Shown one piece after another: positions 38,638 to 51,005 of a stretch of 64,000 bases of DNA. This DNA is from Takifugu bimaculatus. Its lineage: Eukaryota; Chordata; Actinopteri; Tetraodontiformes; Tetraodontidae. The notes under the pieces were generated by a model. The model searched no databases and had not been told where the DNA came from. It saw only the letters and a program-made list of their open reading frames with translations. A program made the position numbers and the translations under genes. Positions within the stretch are counted from its first letter, which is position 1. The number at the start of each line of letters is the position of its first letter. Where the stretch lies: contig CP034975.1 of assembly GCA_004026145.2 (NCBI GenBank), positions 873,898-937,897 on the forward strand, in the 5' to 3' direction.

Positions 38638-41600
38638 CTAAGATCCATTTTCAGTTTTGGGGACCTTTGCTGCAGGCCCATCACCATCTTCAAGTTCTCT
38701 CTTGGGGGCTGTAGGCACTAAAGAAAAATGTGAATTTAAATGTTAACAATATTAGAGTTATATCTGACCTTCATACCAAAATTAGATACTGAAACACATT
38801 GAGCTCACCTTCATCTTCATCATCACTGTCAAATTTAGTCTTTTTGCCCTTGAACTGCGTTCCGCCATGATCTCTTCCTCCTCTTCCTCTTCGGCCTCCT
38901 CTTCCTCTACCACCTGATCGTCCTCTGCCTTGTTTTTACAGGGGATCACAAGATATATTCACAGGCAGTGTATTTTTAAGATGTTTAACATTAGTTCATA
39001 AGGTAATTACACTCATCTTAAAACTTTGATTAGCTTTATAGGAACTTATAGTATTTGTTTAGTCACATGATTTCACCATTTGGTTTTGACTTTTTAAAAA
39101 GATGTGACAGAAGAGAAATGGTATGGACTCATTGCACTTAAAAAACAGCAAAGGTAAGTAAATAATTGTGGTGTAAATAATCTATATAGCTGAAATCCAG
39201 ATCCAAATTTTCATTTTACCTCTGCCTTTATTCCTTTGCGTTTCCTGCTGAGCTTCAATTATCCTTTTCAGCGCCTCTTTTTCCTCATCTCCTTCCAATA
39301 ACTGCCAGGTAACACTGCTGTCCTTGACCTTCAGTTCTCCTCCATTTGCCTCTTTGGCCTTATCAAATGCTTCTTTTGCATTGCAATCAAAAAGCAGGGC
39401 ACCCTTGTGGAAGGCAAGAAATACTCCATTGAAAACCACATCACACCTCTGAACAGAGCAGTTCTTGAGTGGAAGCGTTTATTTACCTCTTTGGCCCCTC
39501 TCGTAAAATCAACCCACTTTATCTTTCCGTGTCCAGAGAACAATTCGTGGAAATCCTCTCTTGAAACGTCTTCCAGTTCTCCTGAAAACTTTAACAAGCA
39601 TCCAGTCTTTTCACCCAGAAGCATGTCCTGCAACAGAAAAACAAGTTGGATGTCACAAGTTGGTGAAAACTTGCCAGTTATGCAACAAGAGAAATAATTC
39701 CTATTAGTATAAGTATCCTGTATTGGTTAGAATTTAGATATTCATGTGAAATATATACAGGACCTTTAATAATCTTGACTGAAATTAAGCATCTGTTACC
39801 ATATTTACTCTATTTATGCTTTTTTCTCCAAACTAGTGTTATTTGACTGGTTAATTATGCTGTTTTCTCACTGCACAACACCTAAACGTCTACAAAATCT
39901 CTGTTCACAAGTCCAGAAGCTCTCTCCTTTACAAACATCTCAGTTGAGCAGTGGCGAATGACTGCTGACCCTAAAATCACATCTGCTGTTGGAAAGTGGC
40001 CGCCTGACACCAAATGTAAGTTCTAAAGTAACATGAGACATGTAGGCAAGGTAGTGAGCATTAAAAAGAAACCGGGCATCAGTTTACAACATGATTCTCA
40101 CCATCGCCTTCTCTTCTGTGTCCTTCTGCTGCTGTTCTTTGTCTCTGGAAGAAAAAAAATTTGGTTAGTAACATTTTCCAAGATCTGTTTTTCCCAGACA
40201 AGAAATGTTTGCTTTTATACTCACTGTCGGTTTTTCGCTTTGTTCTCTGCTTTTAACTGTTTTCTCTCTTCGGCTTTCTTGGCATGATAATCTTCTCTGA
40301 AAGCACAAGAGCAGCGTTCAGCCGAAATAGAAGAGTTGGGCTGTTGTAGATGTAAATAACTAGAAATTTCAGTCCTCTAGTAATTTAAATGTGTAGAGAT
40401 CATTTCTGCATTTTTTTTCCAAAACTGAACAAGATTTTAAAAGACTGGCATTATCTTCTAATATTCATAACATTCAAAACTAAAAAATACTGATTAAAAG
40501 CACATGTACCTCGATAACACGAGCATCTCGTTATCTTTGTAAGATTTGATGTCTGATCGTTCCAGGAACTGCTTTGATGACTCCTCTGTGTCAAAGCAGA
40601 TGAACACTGATCCCTACAAAGAAAACAATTCAGGACGTGTATGCAAAAATCCACCAAATAAAGGAATTAAAATACACAGAATTATCAAAGAGACGTTAAG
40701 TCTACCTTAAATTTCTTTTGTAGGGTTTTTCTCATCTGAATGTTTTCTATGTTTCCTTTTCCACTGAGCCATTCCTGAATCTCATCAAGGGTGCTTTCCA
40801 GGGGAAACCCTTTCTACATGACAACACACATGCATGACATATTTTAGCTTTTTACACCTAAAAAACTGACAATGCAATTATCAACAAGTTATTTGAAATG
40901 GAAATTACAATTTACTGGACAATAAATTAAAATACCTACAATGTATACAGATTTGTGTTTAAGAGCATCTTTGTAGTCATCATTGATTTCAGGTAAGGGT
41001 TTGTCTAGAGATCTTCTGATTTTGGTCTTGTCTTCACTAATTTCCAAAAGACCCGTCTTTGATTTCTGGAGAGCTGCAACAATGAAGCTGCTTTCTGTAG
41101 TTAAAGTCTTTAGTCTGAAAAGCAATAAAAGCACAGAGAATGAGAGAGCTGTAGTCAGACTAAGTCTGCAATCCTCAAAAACTGAGTTGGGCACCATTCA
41201 CCAATCTGAATAAATTGCCTGAGTATATATTCTTCAGGGCAAGCAACCAGAGAACAGAGGTACTCACCTTTTCTATCATCTCAACACGATAAATATTCAT
41301 ATAATCAATTCAGTAGAACGTGTCAGTCCTCTTTTAAAACACAGAGCAGCAAAGGACTAATCACAAATAAACGATACACAAGGAAATAATGAACAAACCT
41401 GTTAAACTTGAGCATCGTCTCCAAAGTCACCCAGCCGTCATCAAGCTGTATTTGTTCTTTCAGAAACTTGTCTCTTGGAAGATTATGATCTCCAAAGTAG
41501 TACTAGATAGAACAGATAGAACAGTTGTTTAGAATGGAAATTAGGTTTTCATCAAATAATGCAGAGGGGACTTAGCATTACCTCAATTTGCCGTACGACT

Positions 41601-41641
41601 TTCATTTCAGTTGGAGACATGTCTTCTCGATTTTCTGCCAT
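38638..41641 (-). CDS. ssb: Lupus La protein (SSB), RNA chaperone
   Basis: La binds the UUU-3'OH ends of new RNA polymerase III transcripts and protects them in the nucleus. Eleven minus-strand exons: 41582-41641, 41399-41502, 40940-41114, 40706-40813, 40510-40613, 40225-40296, 40102-40144, 39487-39627, 39220-39403, 38809-38928, 38638-38717, summing to 1191 nt (396 aa; human about 408). Order: La motif (QIEYYFGDHNLPRDKFLKEQ), RRM1 (KSVYIKGFPLESTLDEIQEW), a charged linker, xRRM2 (GCLLKFSGELED to RGAKE) and a basic tail. The tail differs from human La in having a run of RGG/RG units before KGKKTKFDSDDEDE. The acceptor before that exon (AAAACAAG) is weak but the frame fits. Confidence 0.95.
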
Positions 41642-42970
41642 GATTCTTCAATGAAAGACATAAATATCACACAGCAGAAATCATTCATTTAGGGCTTTGA
41701 TTGTTGTAGTCAATATCCCATGTTTAAACATGAGATGTTTCATGTTTTAATAACACAAATTTAACCATTCAATGTTATATTAAGACTCACTGTCCAAGAC
41801 GATGCAAGAGTGAGAATGCTGCAGAACCTCAGCAAACTCTGACAGTCTGGACCGTAAATTGCACTTGATAAAACAATTTGTTCTTAGTTTCCCTCTGATG
41901 ACTTTAATAATGATACTACTAATAATAATAGTCTATTTATGGCTCCACGCCGCTTGGTCACAATTTAAAGAAACTGCGCGTGCGAGCCTGGTTTTTGGCC
42001 CTTCCGTGCGTTCCCTTCATGCACGTGCCTGCACTGGTCTTACTACTCTGTAGAGAAAATCTATGCGCACCACTAGCTAAAGCGCCATTTCACTTCAGTT
42101 ACAGGTTAAAACGTATGTGCAGATCTGATTTCGTAAAAGATAATCGTGTTAAATTTAAGGATTTGGTTAAAGGCGTCAGGATGTGAACAAAATAGATCAG
42201 TAAAACGTTTATTTTCCCCATGTTGCCTTTAGCCTGTTAGCTAAACAGCTAACGTAGCTCTGCTCACTCTAACGCCAAGTCAGCCACCTCATTTAGGCTC
42301 GACTGTTGTCTTATTATTGTAAATGATATTCACTTGACTACGTAACACTTTTATATCCAAGCACTGCTGCCTTATAACAATTATTTATGCTCAATTCAAG
42401 CCAAAGCTCATTCAAACATTTTGGAAAACTGACTGCGGTCGTTTCTTTTTAATCAGTACAACAAATCCCGGAAAGAATTTCAATAAGTCGTCCTATATCA
42501 CCTTAAATAACTCTACTTACAATAGGTTTACAATGAAGTGGTCGGAGTAGTTTTAGTTTTTTCAGACGCAGTGTCCAGCTTCAGCCTCCACGTTGTGATG
42601 TCGCCGTGCGTGGAGCTACGGAACCTCCCGAGGACCAAAAGAGTTCACCCAAACGCGAACACATTGACTATTTGAGATTCTGAATGTGAGCTGGCAAAAT
42701 AAGCATAATTATCAAAACAGTGAGAAATCTGTGGATGTACAAGCATCTCAATGTTGTTGTCCACATTCCAGGGACACAACTGCCACCACATTGTCTGCAG
42801 AAACATGTCCATGTGCTGTCATTTATATTTTCTCAACTGTTTTATCACATTTTCCCTTCAGTGGGGAGCAAGAGAATAAGAATTCAGATGCTCTGAATTT
42901 AGCATTTTTAAAGATGAAAATTACACTTTAAGAACTAGGCTTCCTACACAATGGTTGAAAAAAATATACT

Positions 42971-43239
42971 GGTGTCACTGTCTAGATCATTTTAGACCCA
43001 ACTGTATGAGTCTATTAATAAAGCAGTGCACTGCTTTCATGGAGTATTCTTTATATATTTTTAAAAGCATTAATTAGAAATGTCAAAAAGAACTATTGAT
43101 GTGTGAATTTAGAAATATTCAACAAAATGGACCAAATTTGATGCGACTATTACAAGAATGTAACAATGTTATAAACAAGTTACCTAGATAATAACCATTT
43201 AAATAAATCAGATTGTAATTATTATTAAAGCTATAGAAT
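42971..43239 (+). repeat. Dispersed repeat, copy B
   Basis: Direct-orientation partner of 36096-36344. It carries an additional stretch of about 30 bp around 43085-43120 and, like copy A, has a tetranucleotide microsatellite (43331-43395) close to its 3' side. The two copies bracket mettl5 and ssb. Family not recognised. Confidence 0.85.
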
Positions 43240-43330
43240 TATGATTTGAAGATGAATGGAGAAAAAAATCTAATCATTTGTCAGCTGAAAATGTAAAAAA
43301 TATATTATTATTTTGAGTAGCCTGCAGTCA

Positions 43331-43395
43331 GATAGATGGATGGATGGATGGATGGATGGATGGATGGATGGATGGATGGATGGATGGATGGATGG
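43331..43395. repeat. GATG tetranucleotide microsatellite
   Basis: About 15 GATG units. Open frames through it encode a meaningless Met-Asp-Gly-Trp repeat. Confidence 0.95.
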
Positions 43396-43552
43396 CCCTG
43401 TGAGGCCCCTGAGTATTGGCTTATTCCACATTCACAGTGTTATTGTTGTTGCAACAGCTCAGGACAAAGAACGTCTGACACATGGAAGGTCCTCGGGTCA
43501 CTAACTGTTTTCTTTGGTACTCAATAACGTGATTCAGGATAAAACGTTCACG

Positions 43553-45567
43553 CTAAACACTGAAAACACAAACACATCCATGTGACCTAGTCGGACTGGG
43601 CAAAGTCCCCACAATCTCCCATGAGTCCAGCTGAGGGTCATACTTCTCAATGCTCTGCAGATAAGTCCCTTTGGAGTAAGAGTAACCCCCCGTGACGTAA
43701 ATACAGCCGTTGATGACCACGGCTCCACACTCCATCCTCCTCTCCTTCATCACAGATATGGTCCTCCACTCGTCACTGACTGTGTTGTAGCAGTCCGCAA
43801 CAGTGGTCTGTCCGCCCACTAAATACAACATATTCTCCAGGGATACTGAACACAGACCGTACTCTGGAAAATAAAATATTACAATTCAGAATGTATTCCT
43901 GCTATTATTTTATTATTTCATTTCCTCACCTGGATGGGGGGTTGTTGTGATGACACTCCACTCGTTGACGTCTGGCCTATAGACCTGGACGGTCTCATAA
44001 GTGCAGTTTCCTCTGTACCCGTAATGACCACCGGTCACGTAGATTTTGTCATTCATCACACAGGCAGTCGCGTTTCCAACACCTTTAAAAGACAACCAAA
44101 GTTTGTTTTGACCCAATACTCACCCCCACAAATGCAACAGCATCAGTATATGTATTATATGAATAATAGGTAAACAGTGAAATATTCATCAATGAAATAT
44201 TCCAAAAACAAGTTGCTATTTAGTTATAGTGTATATTAGACTGTTGTAAGGAGTAAATAGCAATCAATATAATGCATTAGAGTGCCAGATTTTGAGTGCT
44301 TTTTGAGGTTTATAGTCAATCATCACTTTATATCATGTATACCTTGAATCATTTTGGCTGTAGAGAACCATTTCTTTTTCAGTGGATCATAAAATTCTGT
44401 TGCTTGTTCGGGAGCACCTCCTCTGTAGCCTCCAATGGCATAAATGCATCCATGCATGGCCACAGAACAGTGGTAGTACCTCGCTGTGATCATGGGACAA
44501 GCCTCTGTCCATTCATCATAGTCACAGTTATAAACCGAGACTGTGTCCAGAGCTTCGACTGTGTTGGTCCTGTAGCCACCAGTGACATAGATCTTGGCTC
44601 CCAGGAGTGTGACGCTGTAACTCTCTCTTGCATGATCAGGCATGTCTTTCCCTTGCACCCACGTGTTGCTGACAGGCTCCCATATGTGAACCTCGCACAG
44701 CGGGTGCCAGTAGTACCCACCGATCACATACATGCTGGAAGACATTTTTCTGTTCACAGACACATTCTTGCTATTGGATCTTAAAGCTTGACTCATTAGA
44801 GATTTAAACTTTCCTTCACTGCTCAAGATACGCTGTCTGTGCACATCTAAAGTAGCTTTGAAGTAGATCTCATCCAGTTCCATATGGATAGAGTGCAGTA
44901 AATCTGCAGCATGATGCACACGGTTATCCAAGTCATGAGTTATCCACTTGTCTACAGCGTCTACCAACACGTCGTCCCTCTGCACACTGAAGCTCGCAGC
45001 CAAAAGAGATTTCATCTGGTCACAGTGCAGCTCCAGGAACTCCTCCTGCTGCAGGAGATCTGGGAACCTGTTCAGCATCATCCTGCGGGCCTCCCTCTCC
45101 AAGCTGCAACAGAGGTGCAGGTGAGCAAAGGCGTGCATGCCGAGACAGTTGTCCACATCCAAGAGCCGGACGAGAAACTCCTCGCATGCACGTTTCACAG
45201 CAATAAACTGCAGGAGGTCTGCAGCCTCCAGGAGGCTCTGCACCGTGCCCTCCGTGATGCGCACCTGAGCGGTGTACACATAGTCCACCAGCGCTCCCAG
45301 AACCTCGGGGTCCACCCCAGAGAGTTTGATGACGCTGTTGGATCTCTCCTTCATGTCAGCTGTGAACATGACTTTGAAATAGGAGCTGTGGGCAGACAGC
45401 AGCGCCCTGTGGCAGTGAAGCACCTGTCCGGATTCGCCACATTGGAGAGTAACGTCGGTAAACAAACCGCTGACGTAGAATTGCCTCAAGGCGCACAGGA
45501 GCTCTGCTGCGTGCCCCTCGTCACAGAAATCATACGTGTAGCCCTCATCCTGCTGGTGTGACATCAT
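43553..45567 (-). CDS. klhl23: Kelch-like protein 23
   Basis: KLHL proteins are substrate adaptors for CUL3 ubiquitin ligases; the substrates of KLHL23 are poorly known. Three exons: 44343-45567, 43930-44082, 43553-43863, totalling 1689 nt (562 aa; human about 558). The order is BTB (DVTLQCGESGQVLHCHRALL, then FKVMFTADMKE), BACK (about residues 140-245), then six Kelch blades with the expected double Gly (IGGYYWHP, VTGGYRT, IGGYRGG, VTGGHYG, VGGQTT, VTGGYSY). The C-terminus is RSHGCVCVFSV. Two in-frame ATGs occur at 45567 and 45564. The human order KLHL23-SSB is kept. Confidence 0.96.
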
Positions 45568-46793
45568 ATCTGGAGATACACATAAACACGGTCAGCTGTG
45601 GTTGCAAATCCAACGGTCACAATGATACGACACTGCCAATGTCGCTGCCTGGACCATTTCATTCATACAGACAAATCTGTGAGGAATTCCTACTCACATT
45701 ATATTCTGTTTCCATCAATTCCACGAGCAGATAAACGCCGACCCTCCCGGTGTCCTCTCTGTGAAAGTCCTTCTCCAAAAGGAGCCTCTATTTAGCTCAC
45801 GCAGGCAGTCCTATCCTATTTTGGTATTTGTGCGCATGCAGCGGCCACCCCCGTCCTCCCCTCCTCTGGCACGCTCGAGTGTCCACCAGTAGGTCCTTGA
45901 CAAAAGCAAGCCAACAATCGAGAGGTCTCATTTTCCTCCAGGACGCTAAATATAACCGTCCATGCGCGCGTCCCGGTGGTGCGCTCACGGACCGTGAAGG
46001 AAGGGGGCACAAACCGATGCCTCCAACCGACATCGCACTGACAGCACAACACGGGGCTCAGGCGCTCTCTATTCATGTTTTTGTCCCCATTCTTTTCGTT
46101 GCCATGGTATTCGGAGCCCACTTCCAGTGTGTGACCGAGGCTTTGCCCTAATCCCAACGGGGATTAACTGCGCCATGCACAATATTCATTCCTGCAGAGT
46201 CTCGGATATGACTGAATAAGTGATGTGCACATCATCCTACAGGAACAGAAAGTAACTAATTACTCATACCCGAGTAAGCATTAGTATTTTTCAAAGTTTT
46301 GTAAATTACCGAAAGCAGGTCGGCAATTAAAAATTCACAAACCTAACACATGTGACCAGAGTGGTCAGTAGACACGTGACTGAACTGGCTCCACTGGATT
46401 GACTCTTATTTCTGTCCTTACAGAACTGCACTTCTATTAAAATATTAAAGCATATAAACTCCAAATAACAAATGTCAAAAATGTAAAAGATTTCAGTAAC
46501 TTAACAAAAAATAGAACATTTTAATTGCACTTCCAAATAATGAACTTTATTTTTTGCTACATAAAAATGTTAAAGAATCTCAACAGTAAACAAACTTGTT
46601 TCTACCAATTTGATTCAAAGTGCATGTTAAGCAAACACCAAAGTATTATCAAAATGCAAGTATTAAACACTAAATGATGACTTCTAAACAAGCATTTAGT
46701 AGAAAATTTCAACAGACTAAATGACTCGTTATTGTGGTCTGATTTCAGTCACTGACAGAACGTTACAGCTTATCAGGTTAGTGTTGATGCCAC
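45568..46793. other. Spacer: klhl23 upstream region and phgdh 3' UTR
   Basis: Both flanking genes read leftwards, so this holds the klhl23 promoter and the phgdh 3' UTR. CpG density is highest at about 45830-46030, the likely klhl23 start region. The part from 46230 is AT-rich with words such as AAGTAACTAATTACTC that resemble degraded mobile-element sequence, which I cannot classify. No gene is seen. Confidence 0.5.
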
Positions 46794-49700
46794 TCAAATG
46801 CTGAGCTGCGCGGCGTTTTCAACCAAAGGCTTTAAGGTGCTGAGGTCCGGGAGGAGAGACGATACCCCCACGCAGTACCACAGGTCGCCGTTGTGGTCCA
46901 TGGGAGCGCTGAAAGACTCGATCACCACCCCGGCTGTGGACAGCAGTCCTGAGCAGAGAACAGTCAAGAAACAGTGTGAGAATAAAATGATATCCTTTTG
47001 AAAAAGAAAGCCTCATCTCAGGCAGAATGTAGGTTCCTATTTTGTTATGGCTCTAATATAATTGGAAACCTGTAAGAGTCTCTGAAGGGACAGATAAATC
47101 CGATTTATCCACAACATTTTCCTTTTAAGACAGACTGTCAGTCCCAGTATAGATTTTCACCAGAGGATGATTACATCAAATTCTTACCCGCAACTGAGGA
47201 CAGAAGTTGGGGGTTTGCAGGGGCCTTGAAGAAGAGCAGGCTTCCAGCTAGAGACACAGGTTGTCTGAAAACACTGCCACACAGCTCCAGTAGGACAGGC
47301 ACGCCCCCCTGAACAGCGCCAATGGCCTTGTAGCTGCCGCTGCTGGTCACAACCTCCACGCGGCACACATCAAACGCCCCTTCGGCCTCGCAGTGGCTCT
47401 GGCTTACCTGAAGAGTGGATTCACATGTAAGGTTTTTTTTTTAAAAAAATCAAACACTCGCCACCATTGTTTATGAAAACTTGCTGAAGTACCTTGATTC
47501 CCTGCTTCCTTGGAGAGGCTCAGTACATTGATGAGATTTGGGGAACAGCCATCATGCTTCAGCAGCCCGACCAACACTGATGAGCTTAGGTAGCTGGTGG
47601 AGGTCTTCATGGAATCCCCTGGTTAAAAAAAATAAAAAAAATAAAACCCTCTGTGCATGAGCGCCTGCTGTTTCAAAAAGGCACCACTAGAGGGGGCCAA
47701 AGCTCACAGCAGTTCTACCTAGAGTCGTGATTTGAACGGAGCTGAGAGGTTTATTGGAGGTCGTGCAGGCCTGCAGCAAAGCTCCAACTGCCTCTCCCAG
47801 TCGGATCAGCTGGTGAGATTCTTCAGTGAATGTGCTGACCAGAATCTGAGCATTTACCTGCAAAGAAGAGTCACTGGAATAAATCTTTGCTCTTTAAGGA
47901 TGAATGCAGCTTAAAGCTGTTCTACAGATCCCCAGTGTCCTTTATCAGCAATATAAAATGCAGATTCCTTTTTGAATTACTCGAGCGGGTTGGGCTGATT
48001 TTCATGTCCGAACATGTTTTTTTTCCCTGAATGATCATGGTGATTGTGGCAACAACAGTTGGCACTGCTGAATTTATTTTACAAGATAAGATTTCTAATG
48101 CCATCACAACTTGTGAACACAATTTTTGTTGTTTAAAATCAGGATGCTTACATTAAATAACTGTTAAAGCAGATTTAATGAGACAGCAGAGAACTGCATT
48201 CATCATTTATTGAAACTTGTGGAATCTTTCTTGGAACTTCAGGACCGATTAGCCGTGTGCTTCAGTAAATCTGCACTTTACACCTTTGTGGTTTTTTTTT
48301 TATCCCAACACAAGGAGGAAAACTGTTGCGTTACTAGGGTACAGAAGAGGTGGATGAGCCGATGGTCTGACGATCGCCTGACAGACAACTACTTCCCGTC
48401 ACAGCGTTTAGAGAGACTTACTGCTCCGATCAGCTTCCTGCCATTCACCATGTCCACCATCTGAAGGGCGATGTCCTCCCCACAACGAGCCTGGGCCTCC
48501 TTGGTGCTGGCCCCCAGGTGAGGACAGCTGATGACATTGGGATGCTCCACCAGCGCGCGGTCTTTTGGAGGCTCCTGCGGCCGCGAACAGTGAGACTCAG
48601 ACAGCCGATTAAACAAATGAGCCTGATTTGTGCTGCGTCGCAGCGGCCCGGGAGGCTTACCTCTACAAACACATCCAGCCCAGCTCCTCCACACTGCCCC
48701 GACTCTAGCGCTCTGAGCAGAGCGGCCTCGTCGATGATGCCTCCTCGTGCACAATTTACCACTTTCACGCCTTTCTTGCATTTGGCGAAAGACTCGTCAT
48801 TAAGCAGACCTTGAAGAAAAATGGAAACTCTACTAAGAGAAACATCTCGGCAAACACGGCCACACAAGTGCACCCGACAGAGTTTTCCAAAATGGCTGAT
48901 GTCTCATGCGCTCCAGATGTGTGCAAGCTGAAGGAGCTGCGAGGATGCAGCTACACGTGGTAAACAGATGATTATCAATGCGGATGTAATAACGATTGCA
49001 TAATTAGGAGAGTCTGTGACGCTGACCTACAGTAGAGGGCATCAGTGGAGTGTGAACGGTGATATAATCACACTGAGGCCAGAGCTCCTCCAGAGGCATC
49101 TGCTCCACCCCCCAGCTGGCCGACACCTGGGGAGGAGTGATGGGGTCGTATCCGATAGTCTGAAGGGGCAAGAGACCCATCATCAATGTCGAATGAGGCG
49201 AAGAGACGGCAAACGTAAGCGCATAGATCCGTTGCCCTACCCTCATTCCAAATGACTGCATTCGGGATGCAACTTCCTTCCCAATCCTTCCCAGTCCAAC
49301 TATTCCGAGCACCTTCCCAAAAAGCTCTGAACCCATGAACTGGAAAATTAGAAACAAAACAATGACCCCCCCGACACTGCAATCCAGAAATGACACAGAC
49401 ACACACACGCGCACACACTGGTGCCATATCTGATTAGTGATCAGTGACCGAGCAGTTAACTGCGCAACAACGAGCGCTCCGATCCTCCAGACAGGAAAAC
49501 GGAACGCTCACCTTTTTGCGGATCCCAGTTGCCTTGTTTCATGGAGATGACGGCCTGGGGCACGTTTCTGAAATCAGAATCATAGCAAATGTAATGTTGC
49601 GCCACTTTAAAGGTTCAGTAGGGATGAAAGCTCGTTTCACCTGGAGAGGCTGATCAGCAGGGCGCAGGTCAGCTCCGCGGCGCTGATGGTGTTCCCGCTC

Positions 49701-51005
49701 GGTGTGCTGCAATGACAGGTCACCGTTTACAGGAGGAATGTTGCCCCCCAATCCCATCCTTGTGCAGCAACTGGAAACTTACTTCATGACAATTATCCCC
49801 TTTTTGGTAGCAGCATCAACGTCAACGTTGTCCACACCGGTCCCAGCTCTCCCGATGATTTTCAGATTGTCGGCAGCGCCGATGACGTCGGCCGTGACCT
49901 TTGTTGCAGATCTGACCACCAGGCCGTCATAGTTCTGCATCGGAATCACGGGGATTCGTTACAACGAGGGATCCAAATTGGATTTTACCCTCATGTGTGA
50001 CTCGGATTTGTCATCCTAAATTAAACACATACAGTTCCTACAGCAGGAATTCATCTGTCTCCCCTTCACCACCAGATCAGCTTCAGGGGAACTTTTGTCG
50101 TTTTAAATCATTCTTGTGGGTTAAAAGTGAAATAAATGGTGTGAAATGCAAATTGGCAAGTCTAACTTCCAAACTTTGTATTTGTAATCTCCTGCAATCT
50201 CCAACAGAATCAAAGAGGATCAGTCCAGGAATTAATCCCAATGATCCTTCGAGGTTTTATGGTATCAGCAAACTTTGATTTTCACGGTGTTGAATTAAAT
50301 CTGGATTATTTCCAGTTCTAGCTGTGGCCAATAATAATCTAAATGAGTTTACGTTTTAATACAAAGGTTGTTTTTCTTTTTTGTGGTCACAGATGGAGGC
50401 ATTTGTGCATGTGGCCTTCTGAGATCTTCATTTGTGATCAAACCTCTTTCATGGGATTAAACGTGTTATTGTTACTGACACGCGGGCGATAAACGAAACG
50501 TCATTCTCTGCACGTGAGGGCGCATCACGGATGCCCGCTGACACGTTTGCAGAGCTGGCGAGGCCTCCGGGTGTTGCTCTGCGGGACATGTGGCCCCCAT
50601 GACAGGCAGCAGAGGCAAAAGGATGGACGCGTTGCATCAGCTAGGGGCGGCGCTCGCTCCAATTTTCCCACGATAAACGGCTGAGAACCGGAGGAGGGAG
50701 CGTGAAATAAGGTGCGCGGTGCACGGATCGAACCCGTGCATGAAGGTAGACGCCGCCGCTGAGGTTTGAAACGACGTCACCTGATCGCCGATGCAGTTTG
50801 AGACGCGTAACTTTGGTGACAAAAGCCTTGTGTAAGGCAGAACCCTTGGCAAAAGAGCACAGCTCACCTTGATTTCCGCGATCAGTTCATCTTTCTTCAT
50901 GTTTTGTTTCTCCGTCACTCGGATGCCATTTTCCTCCAGAATGCTCTTGCAGCGCGGGTCCACGCTTTCACTGATCAGGACAGATTTGATGGCGATGGGA
51001 GCCAT
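46794..51005 (-). CDS. phgdh: D-3-phosphoglycerate dehydrogenase (two apparent frameshifts)
   Basis: PHGDH oxidises 3-phosphoglycerate with NAD+, the first step of serine synthesis in the cytosol. Twelve minus-strand exons: 50868-51005, 49783-49934, 49641-49706, 49512-49567, 49241-49339, 49027-49159, 48661-48809, 48422-48574, 47719-47857, 47493-47618, 47188-47407, 46794-46948. Visible are the Rossmann motif GIVGLGRIG, NCARGGIIDE, and HLGASTKEAQ with the active-site His, followed by the C-terminal regulatory half. Exon 6 uses the GTCAGC donor. The exons sum to 1586 nt, two more than a whole number of codons. Exons 4 and 10 each leave one base too many, next to G/C runs at 49524-49526 and 47500-47502. 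With both discounted the product is about 527 aa (human 533). Either the sequence has two errors or the gene is damaged. The start at 51005 is the family start. Confidence 0.88.

Larger units (their letters stand above)
41642..43552. other. ssb upstream region and spacer to klhl23
   Basis: On the minus strand two possible ssb 5' untranslated exons show good signals: 41791-41818 (TTCTGCAG acceptor, GTGAGTC donor) and one ending at 42521 (GTAAGTAG donor). A CpG-containing block at about 42540-42640 would be the promoter. Beyond it come unique AT-rich DNA, dispersed repeat copy B, a GATG microsatellite and the klhl23 3' end. No coding gene is seen. Confidence 0.45.

Noticed and set aside
43313..43527. 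Met-Asp-Gly-Trp repeat frames
   Set aside because: They are produced by the GATG microsatellite and have no flanking gene structure.
44911..45561. 216-codon plus-strand frame opposite klhl23
   Set aside because: It is a shadow of the klhl23 first coding exon on the other strand and has no protein similarity of its own.
50711..50747. tRNA-like B box (minus strand GGTTCGATCC in a hairpin)
   Set aside because: The perfect hairpin pairs GCACGG with CCGTGC around a 7-nt loop starting with G, so it does not form a proper T arm. There is no A box or cloverleaf upstream.
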